DNA of 15,252 nt from PVC group bacterium (GTDB taxonomy: Bacteria > Verrucomicrobiota > Kiritimatiellia > UBA8416 > PXDI01), in contig PXDI01000321.1 of the NCBI GenBank assembly GCA_003565095.1, positions 1 through 15,252 of the forward strand, given 5' to 3'. This document shows, piece after piece, positions 1 to 6,279 of this stretch (positions are counted from its first letter, which is position 1; each line of letters opens with the position of its first letter). Made by a program: the position numbers and the translations under genes. The notes beneath the pieces were generated by a model. The model searched no databases and had not been told where the DNA came from. It saw only the letters and a list, made by a program, of their open reading frames with translations.

Positions 1-52
1 AGCCGGCCTCAAAAGCCAACACCACAGAAGTACCCGGAAATCGCCCGCTCCA

Positions 53-80
53 CTAACGCCTAACGACTAACGACTAACAC
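53..80. repeat. Four tandem 7-bp direct repeats (CTAACGA type)
   Basis: The units are CTAACGC (53-59), CTAACGA (60-66), CTAACGA (67-73) and CTAACAC (74-80). The two middle copies are identical and the outer ones differ in one or two bases. The array lies about 75 bp before the lptF/G-type gene. It could be a protein-binding array or a simple heptanucleotide repeat; its function is unknown. Confidence 0.7.
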
Positions 81-119
81 CTGCGGCGATTCTTCGCCGC
101 TGACAACAAGCAACACTTC

Positions 120-148
120 TTGCAAATCCGCTCATCTTACGGCATATT
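120..148 (+). promoter_or_regulatory. Candidate promoter for a leaderless lptF/G transcript
   Basis: TTGCAA (120-125) and CATATT (143-148) are 17 bp apart and resemble sigma70 -35 and -10 boxes. The expected transcription start falls about on the A of the ATG at 155. No Shine-Dalgarno sequence precedes that ATG, which fits a leaderless message. The call rests on sequence resemblance only. Confidence 0.35.
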
Positions 149-154
149 TGCCGC

Positions 155-1258
155 ATGAAAATTCTTGACCGTTATATGCTGCGTCAGTTTATCGTCCCGG
201 TGACATATTGCATTGTCACTTTTACCATGATTTTTGTGCTTTTCGATCTCTTTGACGACCTGCCGAAATTCCGTGAAGCACAGGTTCCGGCTTCAACCAT
301 CGCGCTTTATTACGGTTGCATGATTATGATCGGGCTCGACTATCTGCTGCCGGCCTCGCTGCTGCTGGGCAGCCTCTATGCCCTCTGGCAGATGGCTCGG
401 CATCATGAAGTCATGGCCATGCGCAGCAGCGGTCTCAGCCTCAGCCGCATCATGCTGCCCCTGCTGGCAGTCGGTCTGGCTCTCTCTGTCATAATGCTGA
501 TTGTCAAGGAAACCGCTTACCCGCAGGCCTCACAATGGATTACGGATTTCAAGGAAACCAGACGGCATGAAGGCCCCGTCTACAAAATCCACCGGCATGT
601 TGCTCATTTCAACAGCATTGACCGCCGCAACTGGGTGGTGGGAACGTTTGATGAAGAATCCCCGCACCGCTTAAATGATGTCAGCATTCTGGAAGAACGG
701 CCTGACCGCACCCGTAAACGCGAATGGCAGGTGCTGCGGGCGGAATACCTCGATAACCAATGGTGGTTTTACGGTGCCCGCCAACGCGTTTTTGACGGAA
801 CTGACCAGCCGGTCGGCGGCTGGAATCCGGAAACTCAGGATATTGCCAATGTCTTTCAAGCGCCCTTTACCAGAGAATCCCCGGACGACTTTCTCATAGC
901 GGTACGACAGTGGGAATTTCTCTCAATCCGCGAAATGCTGCATTATCTCAAAAACCATCCGGACCTTTCGAAAACCGCAGCCACCCGCCGGCGCTATGAT
1001 ATTCACGCACGCTTTGCCGCACCATGGGCCTGTCTGGTGGTAATCATGCTCGGCATCCCCGCCGGAGTCAGCAGCGGCCGGCGTGACGCGCTCACCGGAA
1101 TAATAACCACCCTCGGTCTATTTTTTGGCTTTTATGCGCTGGGACAATTGGGCATGATAATCGGTCGCAGCGGCTCCGTTCCGCCGTGGACCGGGGCATG
1201 GCTCACAAACCTCGTGTTTATGGCCGGCGGAACAACTATGTTATGGAAACTGCGGTAA
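155..1258 (+). CDS. LptF/LptG family permease of the lipopolysaccharide export ABC transporter
   Basis: This inner-membrane protein belongs to the YjgP/YjgQ family, whose members form the transmembrane part of the LptB2FG transporter that extracts lipopolysaccharide and feeds it to the LptC/A/D bridge. The 367-residue length is typical. Three hydrophobic segments (about 12-32, 50-78, 98-117) are followed by a long hydrophilic region (about 120-280), expected to be the periplasmic beta-jellyroll. Three more segments follow (about 286-306, 312-336, 345-363). The opening MKILDRYMLRQF is characteristic of the family. I cannot tell LptF from LptG with certainty; the start resembles LptG. No second lpt gene is in the window. 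The ATG at 155 lacks a Shine-Dalgarno sequence and sits just after a small hairpin. The next gene starts 30 bp downstream. Confidence 0.9.
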   Translation: MKILDRYMLRQFIVPVTYCIVTFTMIFVLFDLFDDLPKFREAQVPASTIALYYGCMIMIGLDYLLPASLLLGSLYALWQMARHHEVMAMRSSGLSLSRIMLPLLAVGLALSVIMLIVKETAYPQASQWITDFKETRRHEGPVYKIHRHVAHFNSIDRRNWVVGTFDEESPHRLNDVSILEERPDRTRKREWQVLRAEYLDNQWWFYGARQRVFDGTDQPVGGWNPETQDIANVFQAPFTRESPDDFLIAVRQWEFLSIREMLHYLKNHPDLSKTAATRRRYDIHARFAAPWACLVVIMLGIPAGVSSGRRDALTGIITTLGLFFGFYALGQLGMIIGRSGSVPPWTGAWLTNLVFMAGGTTMLWKLR

Positions 1259-1288
1259 AGAAACGAACAATCCAAAAAAAGGATAATT

Positions 1289-2386
1289 ATGTCTATTCTG
1301 CATGATCTGCTGGACAAGGCCGTGTCAATGGGCGCTTCCGACATCCATATTAAGGAGGGGCAGGAACCGTTTCTCCGTTTGCAGGGGCGGCTGGTTTCCA
1401 GCGAGTTCCAGCGGGTTGAAGGTCCGCACCTGGAGGCAATCGTCGAAGATATCCTCCCGCCCTATATGCAGGAGAAATACGCCACTGAACATGAAGCGGA
1501 CTTTTCCCTGCAGGAAGAGGATGTCGGCCGCTTCCGTGTCAACATCTTCAATTGCAAAGGCTATCCCACCCTGGCAATGCGCCACGTCAAAAGCGACATT
1601 CCCACCTTTGAACAGATCCGTGTGCCGGACAAACTCAAAGAGATGGCCTATGTCGAACGCGGCATTATCTTAATGGCCGGTACTACCGGCAGCGGTAAGT
1701 CCACCACTCTGGCTGCAATGATCGGCGAAATGAACCGTAACCTCAACCGGCGCATCATTACTGTTGAAGATCCAATCGAATATACCTTTGTCGACGATCA
1801 GTGCGTCATCACCCAGCGTGAGGTCGGACTGGATACGCTCAGCTTTTCCCATGCCCTCAAGCATTTGATGCGGCAGGATCCGGATGTCATTCTAATCGGT
1901 GAAATGCGCGACGCCGCCAGTATCGAGACCGCCCTGCTCGCGGCCGAAACCGGGCACCTGGTGCTGTCCACCATCCACGCCGGCACCGCCGCACTGGCCA
2001 TCCCGCGTATGCTGGACGTCTTTCCTTCGGTCGAACAGCCGCAAATCCGCATGGGGATTGCCGGTAACCTGCATGCCATCGTGTGCCAGCGGCTGATGGC
2101 CGATACCCAGGGCGGGGTCATCCCGGCCGTTGAAATAATGATCAACACCTCCACGGTGCGCAAAATCGTTGAAAAGAATAAACTGGAGCTGCTCAGTGCC
2201 GCGGTTGCCACCGGCAAACAGGACGGGATGCAGTCGTTTAACCAGTCCATCTATGAACTGATTACCAACGGCACCATCACAGAAGCCGAAGGCATGCGCT
2301 TTGCCACCAATCCTGAATCACTGCGAATGAACCTGAAGGGCATCTTCCTCGATGAAGACAGCCGCATTCTTGATACTGAGCTGTAA
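1289..2386 (+). CDS. PilT/PilU-type twitching motility ATPase
   Basis: This is a cytoplasmic hexameric secretion-type ATPase of the kind that retracts type IV pili. At 365 residues it has the full family length. The N-terminal PAS-like part (1-100) opens with the conserved SMGASDIH. Walker A is GTTGSGKST (131-139), the Asp box is at 157-165, Walker B DPDVILIGEMRD at 197-208, and the His box TGHLVLSTIHAG at 221-232. The retraction motif of PilT (AIRNLIRE) appears as the variant TVRKIVEK (289-296). The C-terminal stretch beginning GMQSFNQSIYELITNG (313-328) is closer to PilU-like proteins than to classical PilT, so I give no symbol. The start is set by AAGGA (1279-1283), five bases before the ATG. 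No other pilus gene is in the window. Its role in pilus retraction is inferred from the family, and it sits among envelope-lipid genes. Confidence 0.92.
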   Translation: MSILHDLLDKAVSMGASDIHIKEGQEPFLRLQGRLVSSEFQRVEGPHLEAIVEDILPPYMQEKYATEHEADFSLQEEDVGRFRVNIFNCKGYPTLAMRHVKSDIPTFEQIRVPDKLKEMAYVERGIILMAGTTGSGKSTTLAAMIGEMNRNLNRRIITVEDPIEYTFVDDQCVITQREVGLDTLSFSHALKHLMRQDPDVILIGEMRDAASIETALLAAETGHLVLSTIHAGTAALAIPRMLDVFPSVEQPQIRMGIAGNLHAIVCQRLMADTQGGVIPAVEIMINTSTVRKIVEKNKLELLSAAVATGKQDGMQSFNQSIYELITNGTITEAEGMRFATNPESLRMNLKGIFLDEDSRILDTEL

Positions 2387-3592
2387 ATGGAACGCATTGC
2401 ACTGACAGGTATAGGCTGCGTTACTCCGCTTGGTACTTCGCCCGGAGAGGTGCATGCGGCCCTGCTGAAGGGACACACCGGGGCACAGCTTATCAATAAC
2501 GCCTTTGACTGCACCGCGATGCGCAGCCGGACCGCCTGTCCGGCAGATTGCGCTAAGCCGCAATCCGGCGCACAAGGCCGGGCCCTGTCTCTGGCCATGA
2601 CAGCCGCTGGAACCGCCTTGCAGGATGCTGGCATTATCACGGAGCCGGCGGCGGATATCCCGGTAATCATCGGCACCTGCCTCGGCAACGCGGATGGCTT
2701 TGCCGATATCTACCGGAGGATTTTTGTTCCGCCCTGCCCCGGTCCACGCCCTACCGCCATTCCGCGCAACATGCCCAATATGCTGGCGGCACAGATCAGC
2801 ATAAAGCACCACCTGACCGGGCCCAACTGGGTTACCGGTTCCGCCTGCGCTTCATCCGCCACCGCCATCACTTCCGCCGCCCGCATGATCGCTTCCGGTG
2901 AGTACCGGCAGGTATTGTGCGGCGGAGTCGAAGCGATGCTTGAACCATGCGCTTTCAGCGCCTGGGACCGCCTCGGAATTATGGTGCCGCAGGAAGATCA
3001 AAAGCACCCGTCAGCCGCCCGGCCGTTTGACAAGCATCGCAACGGATTCCTGCTCGGTGAAGGCGCCGGTGTCCTTATTCTGGAATCGTACTCTTCCGCC
3101 CGTAAACGTAATGCCCGGATATATGCAGAGCTGCTCGGCTGGGGGGAGTCGTCCGACGCTTTCAACCTGGTCCAGCCCGCTCCGCATGGACAAGCCGCCG
3201 CGATAAATCGCGCACTGAAACATTCCGGTCTGAACGCCGGACAACTGGCTTTTATCGACGCACAAGGCACCGGAACCGCCGTCGGTGACAAGGCGGAAAA
3301 CGATGCGCTCCATATGACTCTCGGCGACAAGCTCACGGCAATCCCGCTTAACGCCGCCAAAGCCGCTTTCGGCCATTGCATCGGTGCGGCTGCCGTTATT
3401 GAAACAATCCAGGCCGTTTATGCGTTCAATCAAGGCGTGCTGCCGCCCCACCCCACTCTGCAAACACCGGATGAAGCTCTCAGTGTTTCCATCCCGCTTG
3501 GCAGCCCCGTCCAGATCAGCGGTCAGGCATTCATGAAAAACAGTTTCGGCTTTGGCGGAAGCAATATCTGCATGATAATCGGAAAGAGGTAA
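2387..3592 (+). CDS. Beta-ketoacyl-ACP synthase (FabB/FabF-like) with an altered catalytic triad
   Basis: This thiolase-fold condensing enzyme would elongate acyl chains on ACP by decarboxylative Claisen condensation. At 401 residues it is close to FabF length. The nucleophile is Cys154 in TGSACASS (150-157). The second catalytic His is kept (His330 in KAAFGH, with Lys325), as is NSFGFGGSN (385-393). The first catalytic His, normally in an A-H-G-T motif, is Gln293 (DAQGTGT; codon CAA at 3263-3265). The nucleophile is intact, so it is not a chain-length factor of the usual type, where the Cys is lost. The ATG follows the pilT-type stop codon directly, and its own TAA shares one base with the next ATG, so translation is probably coupled. 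With the downstream ACP and acyltransferase it probably serves a specialised lipid rather than bulk fatty acid synthesis; that is inference. Whether it is active is uncertain. Confidence 0.9.
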   Translation: MERIALTGIGCVTPLGTSPGEVHAALLKGHTGAQLINNAFDCTAMRSRTACPADCAKPQSGAQGRALSLAMTAAGTALQDAGIITEPAADIPVIIGTCLGNADGFADIYRRIFVPPCPGPRPTAIPRNMPNMLAAQISIKHHLTGPNWVTGSACASSATAITSAARMIASGEYRQVLCGGVEAMLEPCAFSAWDRLGIMVPQEDQKHPSAARPFDKHRNGFLLGEGAGVLILESYSSARKRNARIYAELLGWGESSDAFNLVQPAPHGQAAAINRALKHSGLNAGQLAFIDAQGTGTAVGDKAENDALHMTLGDKLTAIPLNAAKAAFGHCIGAAAVIETIQAVYAFNQGVLPPHPTLQTPDEALSVSIPLGSPVQISGQAFMKNSFGFGGSNICMIIGKR

Positions 3593-4989
3593 TGATGACT
3601 CCACGGGAACAGGTAATCGATAAAATAAAAAAAGATGACGCCCCCGATCTACTGCTGCGCACATTTCTGCATTATTACGACCAGCTCGAGCAGGGTGCTA
3701 CCGGCATGATCGATCAGAGCATGATCCAACCGCTTGAAACCGCTCCCGATCTGGAGAAACTGCCGGATTACCGCCAACCCGGCATTAACGCACTGTCGCG
3801 CGCGGCCGTGCTTAAATTAAACGGCGGACTGGGTACCGGTATGGGCCTGGATAAAGCCAAATCCCTGCTGCCGGTGCGCGCTGGGCTGAGCTTTCTGGAT
3901 ATTATCATCGAACAGGTGCTGCACCTGCGCAATGCCTTGCAGAAGCCGCTGCCGCTGATCTTCATGAACAGCTTTTCCACCGATGCCGACACACAGGCAG
4001 TATTACAGAAATACAAAAAGCTGCCCGCAGGACAGGCCGGTGTGCCGCTCGCTTTTTTACAAAACCGTGTACCGAAAATATTACAGGACACGCTTGCCCC
4101 GGCAAGCTGGCCGGCTAATCCGGAAAAAGAATGGTGTCCTCCCGGACATGGCGACCTGTATACCGCAATGCTTACCACCGGTGTGCTTGAACAAATGCTG
4201 AACGCCGGCATTGAATATCTCTTTGTCTCTAATTCCGACAATCTCGGCGCAACACTTGATGCCGGTATTCTCGGATATTTCGCGCAGGAGCGGCTGCCGT
4301 TCATGATGGAAGTTGCCGACCGCACCGCCGCCGACCGCAAGGGCGGCCACATCGCACGCTTGCGCACCGGCGGACTGGTGCTCCGCGAATCCGCTCAATG
4401 CCCCGATGACGAAACCGCAAGCTTTCAGGACATTACAAAATTCAAATATTTTAATACCAACAATCTCTGGATCAACCTGCCGGCACTGCAGGCTGAATTG
4501 CAACGCCGTGACGGGATCCCCGGTCTGCCGTTAATCCGCAACGCCAAGACCGTCGACCCGGGCGACGCAACATCACCGCAGGTCTATCAGTTGGAAACAG
4601 CCATGGGTGCGGCGCTGGAATGCTTTGAAGACGCTGCCGTCCTGCGGGTGCCGCGGACCCGCTTCGCCCCGGTCAAGACCACCGACGACCTGCTGGCATT
4701 ATGGTCGGATTGCTTCATTCTCGATGATGATATGATCATCAAGCCCAATCCCGCCCGCGGTGGGAAAAATATCGACATCCGGCTTGATCCCGCACATTAC
4801 AAAATGATCAGCGGCTTTCTTGAGCGCTTTCCGGATGGTGCCCCCTCACTGACCGAATGCACCAGCCTAACCGTCAACGGGGATGTCCGCTTCGGCAAAA
4901 ATGTCAGAATTTACGGGCATGCCGTCATCGCAAACAATTCCCCCGGACAAATGGTCATTGAAAACCGCGAATTTCGCGGCAGTGAATAA
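3592..4989 (+). CDS. UTP--glucose-1-phosphate uridylyltransferase, eukaryotic (UGP2) type
   Basis: The predicted reaction joins UTP and glucose-1-phosphate to give UDP-glucose, used for glycolipids, LPS core sugars and other glycans. The protein belongs to the UDPGP family rather than the GalU family usual in bacteria. Visible motifs are LNGGLGTGMG (76-85) for nucleotide binding, PPGHGD (183-188), NSDNLGA (214-220), a later NTNNLWINL and LETAMGAA, and a C-terminal region (about 405-465) resembling the family's left-handed beta-helix. At 465 residues it matches family length. A close relative acting on UDP-GlcNAc is possible but the motifs favour glucose. Two ATGs are adjacent (3592 and 3595). 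AAAGAGG at 3583-3589 is better spaced for the second, so the real start may be 3595. It overlaps the ketosynthase stop by one base. Confidence 0.9.
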   Translation: MMTPREQVIDKIKKDDAPDLLLRTFLHYYDQLEQGATGMIDQSMIQPLETAPDLEKLPDYRQPGINALSRAAVLKLNGGLGTGMGLDKAKSLLPVRAGLSFLDIIIEQVLHLRNALQKPLPLIFMNSFSTDADTQAVLQKYKKLPAGQAGVPLAFLQNRVPKILQDTLAPASWPANPEKEWCPPGHGDLYTAMLTTGVLEQMLNAGIEYLFVSNSDNLGATLDAGILGYFAQERLPFMMEVADRTAADRKGGHIARLRTGGLVLRESAQCPDDETASFQDITKFKYFNTNNLWINLPALQAELQRRDGIPGLPLIRNAKTVDPGDATSPQVYQLETAMGAALECFEDAAVLRVPRTRFAPVKTTDDLLALWSDCFILDDDMIIKPNPARGGKNIDIRLDPAHYKMISGFLERFPDGAPSLTECTSLTVNGDVRFGKNVRIYGHAVIANNSPGQMVIENREFRGSE

Positions 4990-5008
4990 TCCCAGCAGAA
5001 TTGCGCAG

Positions 5009-5023
5009 CCAATCCGTTATTGG
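5009..5023 (+). other. Short inverted repeat after the uridylyltransferase gene
   Basis: CCAAT (5009-5013) and ATTGG (5019-5023) form a 5-bp stem with a 5-base loop, twenty bases after the stop codon. No T-run follows, so termination here would be weak at best. It directly abuts the candidate -35 box at 5024, so it could instead bind a regulator of the ACP promoter. Confidence 0.3.
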
Positions 5024-5052
5024 TTGATATATGCCTCTAATCCTATTATTCT
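5024..5052 (+). promoter_or_regulatory. Candidate sigma70-like promoter for the ACP/acyltransferase pair
   Basis: TTGATA (5024-5029) and TATTCT (5047-5052) are separated by 17 bp, and an overlapping TATTAT begins at 5044. This is the AT-richest intergenic piece of the left half and would give a 5' leader of about 30 bases before the ACP start. CAGGA (5078-5082) is a suitable ribosome-binding site seven bases before the ATG. It suggests the ACP can be expressed separately from the four genes upstream. Confidence 0.5.
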
Positions 5053-5089
5053 CTGCGGTATTTCATATTAGTAATTACAGGATTTATAT

Positions 5090-5338
5090 ATGTCGAACGA
5101 AGAGATTCTCCAGCGGCTGCGCACAGTAATGCAGGGCTGCACCACAACCCCACGCAATTGGGAAGCAGTAAATGCGTCCACCCCGGTTGAAGCGCTGGGC
5201 TTCGACTCACTCACCATGCTCGATCTGCTGTACGATATTCAACACGAATTCAGGATCCAGATAGAACCTGAGATTCTGGCCGAAATCCACACAGTTGGCG
5301 ATGCCGCCGATAAAATCCGGCAACTGGCAGACAATTGA
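5090..5338 (+). CDS. Acyl carrier protein, probably specialised
   Basis: This small acidic carrier holds acyl chains on a phosphopantetheine arm. Its 82 residues fit the ACP fold. Ser40 in LGFDSLTMLDLL (36-47) is the expected attachment site, followed by the recognition helix. The sequence differs from housekeeping AcpP: the usual DSLD.VEL context is changed to DSLTMLDLLYDI, and the N-terminal helix includes a Cys at residue 17. It has its own candidate promoter and overlaps the reading zone of the next gene, an LpxL-like acyltransferase. This is the pattern of a dedicated ACP delivering an acyl group to that enzyme, as with AcpXL/LpxXL in rhizobia. The partner assignment is inference. Confidence 0.9.
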   Translation: MSNEEILQRLRTVMQGCTTTPRNWEAVNASTPVEALGFDSLTMLDLLYDIQHEFRIQIEPEILAEIHTVGDAADKIRQLADN

Positions 5339-5340
5339 CA

Positions 5341-6273
5341 ATGGCCGCTATCCTCAACCGCAGACAGCGCAAACGCATCAGCCGACTGTTCCGCCATCCC
5401 GTTGAAAACGCCGGCGTAAGACTGGCATTCGGCGCCGTTGACCATCTGTCAACCGCGACCGTCGAAAAATTCACCGAATCCTTTGCCGGGATATGGTACC
5501 GGATCGACTACCGCCGCCGCCGCATCGCGTCTGATAACATTCTCGCTGCCGGCCTGGCTGCCGACCGGCGCTCCGCCGCCGCAATTGCACAAATATCTTT
5601 CCGCCATTTCGGCCGCATGACCGGGGAAATGCTGGCAATGAAAAGAATTCTGCAGGAAGAAGGGTGGGATAAATTAATTGATGACAGCGGAGTGGATGCC
5701 ACAACCCGCGCAATACTTGAAGACAAGTCACAGGGCATCCTGATTGTTTCCGGCCATATCGGCAACTGGGAACTGGCGGCACAGTGGATTGCACAGTACA
5801 AGCCGCTGGTTGTCATCGCACGCAACATGAACAACCCGCAGGTACAGCGCATGATTGAAGAGCACAGTCCGCGCCGCGACGTGCGGGTTATCAGCAAGCA
5901 TGAAGCCGATACCGCCACCTTGCTGCGCTGTCTGAAGGATGGTTGCGCTCTTTCGCTGCTGATCGACCAGAATGCCCGCAGCCATGGCGTCCCGATAGAA
6001 TTTCTCGGCCGCAATGCCTCAACTTACCCGTCAGCGGCTTTGCTGCATCTGGTCACACGTACGCCTTTGTGCTTCGGCGCCTGCATCCGCACCGGACCGC
6101 GGCGATTTAAAATTGAAGCCGATGCCCCGCTGGCCATTACGCCCAGCGGCAACCGGCAGGCCGATGTTAAAACCATTCTTGAAACACTTACCCGGCAACT
6201 GGAAAATACGGTCCGCAAACACCCCGAACAATACCTATGGGGCCACCGCCGCTGGCGCAGCAATCTCGGCTAA
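5341..6273 (+). CDS. Lysophospholipid / lipid A acyltransferase (LpxL/HtrB-like)
   Basis: This belongs to the bacterial lipid A biosynthesis acyltransferase family, which moves acyl groups from ACP onto lipid A precursors or related lipids at the inner face of the inner membrane. The catalytic H-X4-E motif is visible as SGHIGNWE (137-144; His139, Glu144). A later LLIDQNARSHGVPIEFLGR segment matches the family's second conserved block, and the C-terminal YLWGHRRWRS is typical. Length (310 residues) is normal. No clear N-terminal membrane helix is seen, unlike E. coli LpxL; the N-terminus is strongly basic. I chose ATG 5341, two bases after the ACP stop. A TTG at 5335 overlapping that stop is possible and adds two residues. 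The acyl acceptor cannot be read from sequence: lipid A, an ornithine- or glyco-lipid, or an aryl-polyene-like lipid are all possible. Confidence 0.87.
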   Translation: MAAILNRRQRKRISRLFRHPVENAGVRLAFGAVDHLSTATVEKFTESFAGIWYRIDYRRRRIASDNILAAGLAADRRSAAAIAQISFRHFGRMTGEMLAMKRILQEEGWDKLIDDSGVDATTRAILEDKSQGILIVSGHIGNWELAAQWIAQYKPLVVIARNMNNPQVQRMIEEHSPRRDVRVISKHEADTATLLRCLKDGCALSLLIDQNARSHGVPIEFLGRNASTYPSAALLHLVTRTPLCFGACIRTGPRRFKIEADAPLAITPSGNRQADVKTILETLTRQLENTVRKHPEQYLWGHRRWRSNLG

Positions 6274-6279
6274 CGTGTG

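Larger units (their letters stand above)
1..154. other. Upstream non-coding stretch with heptamer repeats and hairpins
   Basis: No convincing gene lies here. It holds four tandem heptamers of the form CTAACGN/CTAACAC (53-80), a 7-bp inverted repeat with a TTCT loop (arms 83-89 and 94-100), and a 5-bp inverted repeat (140-144 and 149-153) directly before the first start codon. The 83-100 hairpin lacks a T-run on either strand, so it is not a classical intrinsic terminator. A promoter-like pair overlaps the end of the stretch and is listed separately. Confidence 0.6.

Noticed and set aside
83..100. GC-rich hairpin considered as an intrinsic terminator
   Set aside because: A 7-bp stem is clear, but no T-run follows on either strand. 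It is kept only as an inverted repeat.
2387..3592. Ketosynthase considered as a chain-length factor (KS-beta)
   Set aside because: Chain-length factors lose the nucleophilic Cys; here Cys154 is present and the change is in the first His.
3011..3664. Minus-strand 217-codon open frame
   Set aside because: It is antisense to the ketosynthase and the start of the uridylyltransferase gene, and shows no recognisable domain.
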